From Pseudomonas sp. S31 (GTDB lineage Bacteria > Pseudomonadota > Gammaproteobacteria > Pseudomonadales > Pseudomonadaceae), in assembly GCF_016648105.1 (NCBI RefSeq), contig NZ_JACVVE010000013.1:81539-145538 (forward strand): a stretch of DNA of 64,000 nt, in the 5' to 3' direction. Both the position numbers and the translations under genes were made by a program. How positions within the stretch are numbered: position 1 is the first letter of the stretch; the number at the start of each line of letters is the position of its first letter. Positions 27,190 to 34,465 of this stretch are shown here, one piece after another. The notes beneath the pieces were generated by a model, which ran no database searches, was not told the DNA's origin, and saw only the letters and a program-made list of their open reading frames with translations.

Positions 27190-28517
27190 ATTCCGTCATA
27201 GTCGTCGACGACGAAGCCAGTATCCGCGCCGCCGTCGAGCAGTGGTTGAGCCTGTCCGGCTTCAGCGTCCAGCTGTTCGCCCGCGCCGAGGACTGCCTGG
27301 CCCAGTTGCCCCGGCACTTTCCCGGCGTGGTGATCAGCGATGTACGCATGCCGGGCATGGATGGCCTGCAACTGCTCGAGCGCCTGCGCGGCGATGACCC
27401 CGACCTGCCGGTGATCCTGCTCACCGGCCACGGCGACGTGCCGATGGCGGTCGAGGCCATGCGCAACGGGGCCTATGACTTCCTGGAAAAACCCTTCACC
27501 CCGCAGCACCTGCTGGGCAGCCTGCGCCGCGCCCTGGAAAAGCGCCAGCTGGTGTTGGAGAACCGCCGCCTGCATGAGCAGGCCGACCTCAAGTCGCGCC
27601 TGGAGACCACCCTGTTGGGCATGTCCCAAGGCCTGCAACAGTTGCGCCGGCAGGTGCTGGACCTGGCCACCCTGCCGGTCAACGTGCTCATCCGCGGTGA
27701 AACCGGCAGCGGCAAGGAGCGCGTTGCGCGTTGCCTGCATGACTTCGGCCCGCGTGCCGACAAGCCCTTCGTCGCGCTCAATTGCGCGGCCATCCCCGAA
27801 ACGCTGTTCGAGGCCGAGTTGTTCGGCCACGAGAGCGGTGCGTTCACGGGCGCCCAAGGCAAGCGCATCGGCAAGCTGGAGTATGCCAACGGCGGCACGC
27901 TGTTCCTCGACGAGATCGAGAGCATGCCCCTGGCCCAGCAGGCCAAGTTGCTCAGGGTGATCCAGGAACAGAAACTGGAGCGGCTGGGGGCCAACCAGAG
28001 CATCAGCGTCGACCTGCGGATCATTGCCGCGACCAAGCCCGACCTGCTCGAAGAGGCCCGTGCCGGGCGTTTTCGCGAAGACCTCGCCTATCGCCTGAAC
28101 GTTGCCGAACTGCGCCTGGCGCCGCTGCGCGAGCGTCGTGAAGACATCCCGCTGCTGTTCGAGCACTTCGCCCAGGCAGCGGCCGAACGCCTGGGCCGCA
28201 GCGCCCCGCCACTGTCGGGGCCGCAGCTGGCGCAACTGCTGGTGCACGAATGGCCGGGCAATGTACGCGAGCTGGCCAATGCAGCAGAGCGCCATGCCCT
28301 GGGGCTGGGCGGGGTGAACATCGAGGTGGCCCCAGCCGGGCCGTCACTGGCCGAGCAGATGGAATCGTTCGAGGCGCAATGCTTGCGCGCGGCGTTGCGC
28401 CAACATGCTGGTGAAATAAAGGCTGTGATGGAAACGTTGCAGCTACCCCGGCGCACGTTGAACGAGAAGATGCAGCGCCATGGGCTGGTGCGAGAGGATT
28501 ATCTCGATCGCGGATAG
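27183..28517 (+). CDS. dctD: Sigma-54-dependent response regulator DctD-type
   Basis: 444 residues in three domains: a receiver with phosphoacceptor D53 (VVISDVRMPGMDG), a sigma-54 AAA+ domain with Walker A GETGSGKER and the sigma-54 contact loop GAFTGA, and a Fis-type HTH at the end (IKAVMETLQLPRRTLNEKM). It activates sigma-54 RNA polymerase when phosphorylated by the adjacent kinase. A well-matched -24/-12 promoter lies 167 nt after its stop, before the MFS permease, which is the obvious target. Confidence 0.93.
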
Positions 28518-28592
28518 GCGGTTTTTTGCTCACCCAAGCACACTGGTAAGCGGAAAACCGCTCATCTCCCGCGATCGTGGATGCGATTGAGA

Positions 28593-28620
28593 GCTTCGCA
28601 AGTAAACCCGCTCCTACAGG
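28593..28620. repeat. Single partial REP element
   Basis: CTTCGCAAGTAAACCCGCTC followed by CTACAGG matches the P. putida REP consensus except in the first arm. It lies between dctD and the sigma-54 promoter. An imperfect inverted repeat GAGCGC/GCGCTC at 28622-28650 follows and could be part of an activator site. Confidence 0.6.
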
Positions 28621-28683
28621 CGAGCGCGCTGTGGCGGGGGTTTGGCGCTCGTCGCCCTTGAATGGAACACCTGCGCACTCATT

Positions 28684-28699
28684 TGGCACACCTTCTGCA
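28684..28699 (+). promoter_or_regulatory. Sigma-54 (-24/-12) promoter of the MFS permease gene
   Basis: TGGCACACCTTCTGCA fits the consensus TGGCAC-N5-TTGCA with one mismatch (CTGCA for TTGCA) and has the required GG-N10-GC spacing. It is about 60 bp before the start codon at 28759 and directly downstream of a sigma-54 activator gene. Confidence 0.8.
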
Positions 28700-28734
28700 A
28701 TTGCTCAGGCAAGCTGCGCCTTGGCGCGCTCCAC

Positions 28735-28742
28735 AAAAACAA
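28735..28742 (+). promoter_or_regulatory. A-rich Hfq/Crc-type motif before the MFS permease
   Basis: AAAAACAA followed by CGAGAAGG (ribosome site) fits the AANAANAA pattern bound by Hfq/Crc. It suggests post-transcriptional catabolite repression of the permease in addition to sigma-54 control. Confidence 0.45.
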
Positions 28743-28758
28743 CGAGAAGGTATCCCTG

Positions 28759-30078
28759 ATGGATAACGCCACCTCCCTGCCAGCCGGGGCGGCCATCGCG
28801 CCCGCCGCTGAAAAGTCCACCGCCAGCCGCCTGAAGTCGATCTTCAGTGGCTCGATCGGCAACATGGTCGAGTGGTACGACTGGTACGTCTACGCTGCAT
28901 TCTCCCTGTATTTCGCCAAGGCCTTCTTCCCTGCAGGCGACACCACCGCGCAATTGCTGAACACCGCCGCGATCTTCGCCGTGGGCTTCCTGATGCGCCC
29001 GATTGGCGGCTGGTTGATGGGCCTGTACGCCGACCGCAAAGGCCGCAAGGCCGCACTGATGGCCTCGGTACTGCTCATGTGCGCGGGCTCGCTGGTCATC
29101 GCCCTGACGCCAGGCTATGAAACCATCGGCGTCGCCGCGCCGATCCTGCTGGTTCTCGCACGTCTGCTGCAGGGCCTGTCGGTAGGCGGCGAGTATGGCA
29201 CATCGGCCACCTACCTCAGCGAGATGGCCAGCAAGGAACGCCGCGGCTTCTTCTCCAGCTTCCAGTACGTGACACTGATTTCCGGCCAGCTCATCGCCCT
29301 TGCCGTGCTGATCATCCTGCAGCAGACGCTGACCACCGAGCAGCTGTATGCCTGGGGCTGGCGCGTACCCTTCGTGATCGGTGCACTGTGCGCGGTGGTG
29401 GCGCTGTATCTGCGCCGCGGCATGGAAGAAACCGCCTCCTTCACCAAGAAGGAAAAGGCCAAGGAAAGCCTGATGCGTACCCTGATGCGCCACCCCAAGG
29501 AATTGCTCACCGTGGTCGGCCTGACCATGGGCGGCACCCTGGCTTTCTATACCTACACCACGTACATGCAGAAGTACCTGGTCAACACGGTAGGCATGAG
29601 CATCAGCGACTCCACCACCATCTCGGCGGCCACGCTGTTCCTGTTCATGTGCCTGCAACCGGTGATCGGCGGCCTGTCGGACAAGATCGGCCGTCGTCCG
29701 ATCCTGATCGCCTTCGGGGTACTGGGCACGCTGTTCACCGTGCCTATCCTCAGCACCTTGCACACCATCCAGAGCTGGTGGGGGGCGTTCTTCCTGATCA
29801 TGGCGGCGCTGATCATCGTCAGCGGCTACACCTCGATCAACGCGGTGGTCAAGGCCGAGCTGTTCCCTACCGAAATCCGCGCCCTGGGTGTCGGCCTGCC
29901 CTACGCGCTGACCGTGTCGATCTTCGGCGGCACCGCTGAGTACGTGGCCCTGTGGTTCAAGAGCATTGGCATGGAGACGGGCTTCTACTGGTACGTCACG
30001 GCCTGCATCGCCTGCTCGCTGCTGGTCTATGCGACCATGAAAGACACCAAGCAGCATTCACGGATCAACACTGACTGA
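28759..30078 (+). CDS. MFS dicarboxylate / alpha-ketoglutarate:H+ symporter (KgtP-like)
   Basis: 439 residues with twelve transmembrane segments and a hydrophilic N-terminus. The metabolite:H+ symporter signatures are present: GNMVEWYDWYVY at the first helix, GLYADRKGRKAAL in loop 2-3 and [21 protein letters not shown]. These are typical of KgtP, CitA, ProP and PcaT. Placement after a DctB/DctD pair with a sigma-54 promoter points to uptake of alpha-ketoglutarate or a C4-dicarboxylate. It is a close paralogue of PcaT (52503-53792). A terminator follows. Confidence 0.88.
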   Translation: MDNATSLPAGAAIAPAAEKSTASRLKSIFSGSIGNMVEWYDWYVYAAFSLYFAKAFFPAGDTTAQLLNTAAIFAVGFLMRPIGGWLMGLYADRKGRKAALMASVLLMCAGSLVIALTPGYETIGVAAPILLVLARLLQGLSVGGEYGTSATYLSEMASKERRGFFSSFQYVTLISGQLIALAVLIILQQTLTTEQLYAWGWRVPFVIGALCAVVALYLRRGMEETASFTKKEKAKESLMRTLMRHPKELLTVVGLTMGGTLAFYTYTTYMQKYLVNTVGMSISDSTTISAATLFLFMCLQPVIGGLSDKIGRRPILIAFGVLGTLFTVPILSTLHTIQSWWGAFFLIMAALIIVSGYTSINAVVKAELFPTEIRALGVGLPYALTVSIFGGTAEYVALWFKSIGMETGFYWYVTACIACSLLVYATMKDTKQHSRINTD

Positions 30079-30098
30079 TTGTGTCGTAGCCGCATATG

Positions 30099-30132
30099 AA
30101 AGGGGCGCCCGGTAACAGGGACGCCCTTTTTT
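30099..30132 (+). terminator. Intrinsic terminator after the MFS permease
   Basis: GGGGCGCCC and GGGACGCCC arms separated by GGTAACA form a GC-rich stem with one bulge, followed by TTTTTT. It is in the correct place, 20 nt after the stop codon. Confidence 0.85.
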
Positions 30133-30198
30133 ATGCGTGTTCAACCGCCCATGAGCCGAATAATGGGATTAATCGGCTCACCGTCAATCGAGGCAACC

Positions 30199-31338
30199 AT
30201 GAACACACCCTATTGGATCTGGCAGCAACCAGACTGGCCGGATTTCAAGTGGCAAGGCTCTGCATTGGCCCCACTGCTACGTCGCTGCGTGGAAGCCCAA
30301 GGCCGCCTACTCGGAAAAATGGGAGCCGTCGATGAGCTCAATGAATGCCAGAACGTCCTCGATAACCTTCTACAGAACATCGTCACGTCCTCCGCGATCG
30401 AAGGTGAGCAACTGAACGTGGGCTCCGTCCGCTCCTCACTCGCCCGCCGCCTGGGCATGGGCGAGCAAAGCGCAACCACCGCCCGCAGTGAAGGCCTTGC
30501 AGAACTCATGCTCGATGCCACCCAGGGCTACGACCAGCCGTTGACCTTGCAGCGTTTGTTCACTTGGCATCGCTGGCTGTTTCCAGAGCACGACCACACA
30601 CTGTCCAAGCCTCTACTCGTCGGGCAGTTACGGGACGAAGCACCGATGCAGGTGATCTCCGGTCGCATCGACAAGCCTACGGTGCATTTCGAAGCCCCAC
30701 CGCGTGCAGTACTGGAAGCCCAGCTGGAGCGCTTTCTCGGCTGGTTTGCCTCAAGCCGCCACAACCCTGGGCTTGACCCGCTATTGCGTGCAGGCATCGC
30801 GCACTTTTGGTTCGTGACCTTGCACCCCTTCGATGATGGCAATGGCCGGTTGACCCGAGCCCTGACCGACCTTGCCCTCGCTCAGAGTGAACGCCAATCC
30901 ATCCGTTTCTACGCCATGTCCACGAGCATTCTCGATGATCGAGCTGGCTACTACCGGATACTCGAAAGTAGCCAGAAGGGTGGCCTGGATATCACCTCCT
31001 GGCTGACCTGGTTCCTCGACACGCTACTGTGTAGCCTCGAACAGGCATTGCTGCGCATCGACCGGATACTGGTCAAGTCGAGGTTTTGGAATGCGCACCG
31101 TGCCGACGGTCTGCGCCCCGAACAGACAAAAGTGCTCAACCGTCTACTCGATGGCGGGCCAAAGGGCTTCGAGAATGGCATCAATGCCGCGCAGTATCAG
31201 GCTGTCGCGAAGGTTTCCAAAGCTACCGCCACTCGCCACCTGACCGAGCTGCTCGAAAAGGACTGCCTGGTTCGACTCGAGGGTGGCGGTCGTAGCACGC
31301 GCTACCAGATCAACACTCGAGACATCTCCAACGCCTGA
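30199..31338 (+). CDS. Fic-domain protein (class II, self-inhibited AMPylase type)
   Basis: 379 residues. An N-terminal DUF4172-type domain (WIWQQPDWPDFKW) contains the inhibitory helix motif (S/T)xxxEG as SSAIEGE near residues 64-70. The catalytic Fic motif HPFDDGNGRLTR is intact (His near 209). A C-terminal winged-helix region (KVSKATATRHLTELLEKDCLVRLEGGGRSTRY) follows. Class II Fic proteins AMPylate a target, or themselves, when the inhibitory Glu is displaced. I chose the ATG at 30199 because GAGGCAACC gives a ribosome site and the N-terminus matches the family. No antitoxin gene is adjacent. The target is unknown. Confidence 0.9.
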   Translation: MNTPYWIWQQPDWPDFKWQGSALAPLLRRCVEAQGRLLGKMGAVDELNECQNVLDNLLQNIVTSSAIEGEQLNVGSVRSSLARRLGMGEQSATTARSEGLAELMLDATQGYDQPLTLQRLFTWHRWLFPEHDHTLSKPLLVGQLRDEAPMQVISGRIDKPTVHFEAPPRAVLEAQLERFLGWFASSRHNPGLDPLLRAGIAHFWFVTLHPFDDGNGRLTRALTDLALAQSERQSIRFYAMSTSILDDRAGYYRILESSQKGGLDITSWLTWFLDTLLCSLEQALLRIDRILVKSRFWNAHRADGLRPEQTKVLNRLLDGGPKGFENGINAAQYQAVAKVSKATATRHLTELLEKDCLVRLEGGGRSTRYQINTRDISNA

Positions 31339-31494
31339 CATCGAGCGGGTTGCCGCTCATCAAGTTCGCTCTTAACCCGCCATTAATTCCCATCCGCCAT
31401 CCTGCAATCGCGGGATGAAGAAATGCGCTCGGCCGGGCTTGCAGTGCTCACGCGCTACCAACGCCGCTGTCGCAGGTCATCTGCACGCACACAC

Positions 31495-31536
31495 ATCGAT
31501 TTAATCGATTCTTAAGCGCTATTTTTTGCGCTTTTT
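31495..31536. promoter_or_regulatory. Palindrome plus hairpin in an AT-rich leader
   Basis: ATCGATT-T-AATCGAT (31495-31509) is a perfect palindrome. It is followed by AAGCGC-TATTTTTT-GCGCTT (31514-31533) and three more T residues. The second hairpin could be a terminator for the fic gene or an attenuator for the next gene. The 31495-31560 stretch is clearly more AT-rich than its surroundings and likely holds the promoter of the repeat protein. Confidence 0.4.
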
Positions 31537-31607
31537 AATCAATTTATTCGGCGTAGGATTAAACCCATAGAAACAAACAACCTCTCGCCCCCAAAGGAGC
31601 ACCGACC

Positions 31608-31931
31608 ATGAAAAACAAACTGATCCTTACCCTGGCTCTCTCGGCATTCGCAGCTGGCGCCTTCGCCGAAGATGGCTTCGACCGCACCAATGCCCACAAC
31701 TTCTCCGTGCAAAGCCAGTCGGCAGCCTACGTGGAAGATGGTTTCGACCGCACTGGTGCACAACGCTTCGCCGAAGACGGCTTCGACCGCACCGGCGCAC
31801 AACGCTTCGCCGAAGACGGCTTCGACCGCACTGGCGCACAACGCTTCGCCGAAGACGGCTTCGACCGCACTGGCGCACAACGCTTCGCCGAAGATGGCTT
31901 CGACCGCACCCACGCCCACCGCATCAGCTGA
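31608..31931 (+). CDS. Small secreted protein made of EDGFDRT repeats
   Basis: 107 residues. A clear signal peptide (MKNKLILTLALSAFAAGAFA) is cleaved before residue 21. The whole mature part is six copies of EDGFDRT: one followed by a 15-residue linker, then four identical units EDGFDRTGAQRFA and a final EDGFDRTHAHRIS. The unit is 13 residues (39 bp). No catalytic motif is present. Similar Pseudomonas proteins are sometimes labelled 'phage infection protein', a name I recall but cannot justify from the sequence. AAAGGAG gives a strong ribosome site. Function unknown; acidic-aromatic repeats could bind ions or surfaces. Confidence 0.85.
   Translation: MKNKLILTLALSAFAAGAFAEDGFDRTNAHNFSVQSQSAAYVEDGFDRTGAQRFAEDGFDRTGAQRFAEDGFDRTGAQRFAEDGFDRTGAQRFAEDGFDRTHAHRIS
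31734..31928 (+). repeat. 39-bp tandem coding repeat, five units
   Basis: Units begin at 31734, 31773, 31812, 31851 and 31890, each encoding EDGFDRT plus six residues. The middle units differ by only a few synonymous bases (GAT/GAC, ACC/ACT), which implies recent duplication or gene conversion. A related single unit starts at 31668. Confidence 0.95.
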
Positions 31932-31949
31932 TCCCTGATGCGCGTCCCC

Positions 31950-31972
31950 AGCCCGGCTTGTCCGGGCTTGAT
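31950..31972 (+). terminator. Probable terminator after the repeat protein
   Basis: AGCCCGG-CTTGT-CCGGGCT, perfect 7-bp arms, 18 nt after the stop codon. The following TGATCATTT is only weakly T-rich, so termination may be partial. Confidence 0.55.
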
Positions 31973-32020
31973 CATTTCCAGCCGGCCTCAGGCTTGGCAC
32001 ACTAGGCACCTCGTCCCCAA

Positions 32021-32046
32021 GAGGTGGGCCTTCCGGCCCAAAGCCG
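32021..32046 (+). promoter_or_regulatory. Distant ribosome site with intervening hairpin before the flavin reductase gene
   Basis: GAGG at 32021-32024 is 22 nt from the ATG at 32047, too far for normal use. The bases between them form a perfect hairpin TGGGCC-TTCC-GGCCCA (32025-32040). If folded, it brings GAGG to an effective 6 nt from the start codon. No other Shine-Dalgarno sequence is visible. Confidence 0.45.
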
Positions 32047-32652
32047 ATGTACTACTACGAACCCGCCAAAGGCCACGGCCTGCCCCATGACCCGTTCAAC
32101 GCCATCGTCGGCCCGCGCCCGATCGGTTGGATCTCCTCGCAGGATCGCGAAGGCCGGCTGAACCTGGCGCCGTACAGTTTCTTCAATGCCTTCAACTACA
32201 TCCCACCGATCATCGGTTTCTGCAGCGTCGGGCGCAAAGACAGCCTGAACAATATCGAGCAGACCGGCGAGTTCGTCTGGAACCTGGCCACCCGTCCGTT
32301 GGCCGAGCAGATGAACCAGAGCTGCGCGGCCGTTGCCGCGGACGTGAACGAGTTCGAGTTGAGCGGCCTGACTGCCACGCCGTCGAGCATCGTCAAGGTG
32401 CCGCGCGTGGGGGAAACTCCGGTAGCCTTCGAGTGCAAGGTGAGCCAGATCGTGCAGCTCAAGCGTGCCGACCAGGAGCCGGTGCCGAGCTGGCTGATCC
32501 TCGGCGAAGTGGTGGCGGTGCACATCGCCGAGCACCTGCTCAAGGATGGCATTTACGATACTGCTGCCGCCGAGCCGATCCTGCGTGGTGGTGGCCCGGC
32601 GGACTATTTCGAGCTGGGAAATCTGTTCAAGATGCGCCGGCCCCAGGTGTGA
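32047..32652 (+). CDS. Flavin reductase family protein (FMN-binding split barrel)
   Basis: 201 residues. The sequence PHDPFNAIVGPRPIGWISSQDREGRLNLAPYSFFNAFNYIPPIIGF is the typical N-terminal flavin-binding pattern of the DIM6/NTAB-like flavin reductase family. The WNLATRPLAEQMNQS and ECKVSQIVQL segments follow. It probably binds FMN and either reduces free flavin or acts as a flavin-dependent oxidoreductase. No partner monooxygenase is adjacent. The start is discussed in the regulatory entry just upstream. Confidence 0.82.
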   Translation: MYYYEPAKGHGLPHDPFNAIVGPRPIGWISSQDREGRLNLAPYSFFNAFNYIPPIIGFCSVGRKDSLNNIEQTGEFVWNLATRPLAEQMNQSCAAVAADVNEFELSGLTATPSSIVKVPRVGETPVAFECKVSQIVQLKRADQEPVPSWLILGEVVAVHIAEHLLKDGIYDTAAAEPILRGGGPADYFELGNLFKMRRPQV

Positions 32653-32665
32653 CGGACAACGCCGA

Positions 32666-32899
32666 TCACCAGATCAGTTCACCTTCCTCGCCCACGCTCT
32701 GCAGGCGTTGCAGCTCGGCGCAGGCGGCCTCGTCGGCCGCCATGGCACTGTTGAATACCTGGCCGTCGAGCACCTTGTGAAAACGCGGCGCGCCGCCCAG
32801 GTGCAGGGCCTTGACCGCGATAGCGGCGTTGTAGCCACCCCCTTCCACCGGAACCATCGCCGAAACCGCTTCGAAGTGCGGGAATTCTCTACGTGCCAT
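32666..32899 (-). CDS. Conserved small protein of unknown function
   Basis: 77 residues from the ATG at 32899 (MARREFPHFEAVSAMVPVEGGGYNAAIAVKAL), preceded by GGAAAG. The middle reads GAPRFHKVLDGQVFNSAMAADEAACAELQRLQ, an alpha/beta pattern resembling a small DNA- or ligand-binding fold, but I do not recognise a family with confidence. A longer frame starting at 33028 overlaps the next gene and is less likely. It converges with the flavin reductase gene. Confidence 0.6.
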   Translation of the reverse strand: MARREFPHFEAVSAMVPVEGGGYNAAIAVKALHLGGAPRFHKVLDGQVFNSAMAADEAACAELQRLQSVGEEGELIW

Positions 32900-33024
32900 G
32901 TTGCTTTCCGCTTGATTGATCGAGGGGCGGCATCTTACTTCATTTGCCTGCCCTGGCCTCATCGCTGGGAAGGGCAATGCGCGCGGGTGGGTTTGCCGGC
33001 GAGGCGGCCAAAACGAGCCCCGCA

Positions 33025-33318
33025 TCAATTGAAGGTCTGCAGATCCAGGCTGCGCACCACCTGCGCCTGCACCAGCTCACCGAACACGTCGAGGGTGGGC
33101 GAGGCGAAGTAGCCACTCATCGCCTGCTGGTCGCACCAGCTGCCGCTGAGCAGCCATAGGTCATCATCGGCCTGCGAGCGCTGCACGCTGAAGCTCAGGC
33201 AGCCCGGGCTGCGCAGCGAAGGTTCGAGCAAGTCGCGCAGGCGCGCGCCGAGCTCGGCCGAACGACCGCTGCTGGCACGGATGAAAGCCAGGTGGGTGAC
33301 CGGTTGTCGTAAGGTCAT
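33025..33318 (-). CDS. Antibiotic biosynthesis monooxygenase (ABM) domain protein
   Basis: 97 residues forming one ferredoxin-like ABM domain: HLAFIRASSGRSAELGARLRDLLEPSLRSPGCLSFSVQRS, then LWLLSGSWCDQQAMSGYFASP. These proteins act as small cofactor-free oxygenases, dimeric dioxygen-using enzymes or quinone-related proteins. The gene is divergent from an araC gene across a region containing a perfect 56-bp inverted repeat, so the AraC protein may control it. Confidence 0.82.
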   Translation of the reverse strand: MTLRQPVTHLAFIRASSGRSAELGARLRDLLEPSLRSPGCLSFSVQRSQADDDLWLLSGSWCDQQAMSGYFASPTLDVFGELVQAQVVRSLDLQTFN

Positions 33319-33401
33319 TGCACGATCTCCTTGAAGCGGGCGGACGTAAAAACCAGGCTGCCAAGGTTAGGGCCACGCGCGTGCGCCACGTTAGGCCAAT
33401 A

Positions 33402-33457
33402 CTGCACGCCGATTGCCTGATCCTGCAGCACGACAGGATCAGGCAATCGGCGTGCAG
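33402..33457. repeat. Perfect inverted repeat, 24-bp arms, between ABM and AraC genes
   Basis: Left arm 33402-33425 (begins CTGCACGCCGATTGCC) and right arm 33434-33457 (ends GGCAATCGGCGTGCAG) are exact reverse complements. They are separated by the 8-bp spacer CAGCACGA. There is no T tract, so it is not a typical terminator, and it does not match the local REP core. It sits between divergent genes, 84 bp from the ABM start and 79 bp from the araC start. Confidence 0.95.
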
Positions 33458-33535
33458 CTTTCGACTAGCGCGCGACCGACCCCAAACTTATGCTGCATCG
33501 GTCCGCCACGCAGTGATAACGACAGGAACGCCGCC

Positions 33536-34456
33536 ATGACCACAGCCCCGTCCATCGACCCGACCCTGGAAGCGCAACGCCAGGAACTGGCCGAGCTGAT
33601 CCGTCGGCATGCCAGCGAGCCCCATGGGCCGGCATCGGCCATCGACGACCTGTACCTGGTGCGCTACGTCGAGAATATCCGCTCGGTGCCGACCCTGGCC
33701 CAACCCGCCATGTGCATCATGGCCCAGGGCAGCAAGAGCCTGTTCCTGGGTGACGAGCAGTACGCCTATGACCCGCTGCACTACATGGTGGTGTCGGTCA
33801 CCCTGCCGCTCAGCGGCGTGAAGCTCGAGGCCAGCCCGGAAAACCCCTGCTTGGGTATCCGCCTGGACCTGGACCCGGCCGAAATCAGCCGGCTGATCGC
33901 CGAAAGCGGGCCGATGCTGGTGCCCAATCTGCCGTCCGGACGCGGCTTGTACGTGGAACGAACCGACCCGCAACTGCTCGATGCGCTGCTGCGGCTGGTT
34001 CGCCTGCTGGACTCGCCGCGCGACATCGGCATGCTCGCGCCGCTGATCCGTCGGGAAATTCTCTATCGTCTGCTGCGTGGGCCGCAGGGTTACCGCCTGT
34101 ACGAAATCGCCCTGGCCAACAGCCAGACCCACCGCGTCAGCCAGGCCATCACCTGGCTCAACGAGAACTTCCAGCAACCCTTGCGCATCGAAGACCTGGC
34201 CCGCGAGGTCAACCTCAGCATGTCGACCCTGCACCACCGTTTCAAGGCGGTGACCTCCATGAGCCCGCTGCAATACCAGAAGCAACTGCGCCTGCAGGAA
34301 GCGCGGCGGCTGATGCTCAACGACGGGCTGGAAGCGGCGGTGGCCGCGTACCGAGTGGGCTACGAGAGCCCCTCGCAGTTCAGCCGGGAATACAGCCGGC
34401 TCTACGGCGCGCCGCCGATCCGCGATGTGGCGCGCCTGCGTGCCAGTGCCAGTTGA
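33536..34456 (+). CDS. AraC-family transcriptional regulator
   Basis: 306 residues. The N-terminal half is an AraC_N-type ligand domain (VRYVENIRSVPTLAQPAMCIMAQGSKSLFLG). The C-terminal half is the double HTH: RIEDLAREVNLSMSTLHHRFKAVTSMSPLQYQKQLRLQEARRLM and ARVGYESPSQFSREYSRLYG-type second motif (here YRVGYESPSQFSREYSRLYG). The ATG at 33536 fits family length. It is divergent from the ABM gene, and the inverted repeat at 33402-33457 lies between them. The target and ligand are not known. Confidence 0.88.
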   Translation: MTTAPSIDPTLEAQRQELAELIRRHASEPHGPASAIDDLYLVRYVENIRSVPTLAQPAMCIMAQGSKSLFLGDEQYAYDPLHYMVVSVTLPLSGVKLEASPENPCLGIRLDLDPAEISRLIAESGPMLVPNLPSGRGLYVERTDPQLLDALLRLVRLLDSPRDIGMLAPLIRREILYRLLRGPQGYRLYEIALANSQTHRVSQAITWLNENFQQPLRIEDLAREVNLSMSTLHHRFKAVTSMSPLQYQKQLRLQEARRLMLNDGLEAAVAAYRVGYESPSQFSREYSRLYGAPPIRDVARLRASAS

Positions 34457-34465
34457 GCGCCAGGC

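Noticed and set aside
28518..28561. Terminator of dctD (GCGGTTTT...AAAACCGC)
   Set aside because: The loop is 28 nt and T residues are in the 5' arm, so it is a poor terminator. It may be a regulatory repeat but this is not supported.
31734..31928. CRISPR-like array
   Set aside because: The 39-bp repeats are directly adjacent with no spacers and lie in frame inside a gene with signal peptide.
33402..33457. Terminator of the convergent kind
   Set aside because: The flanking genes diverge from it and there is no T tract after either arm.
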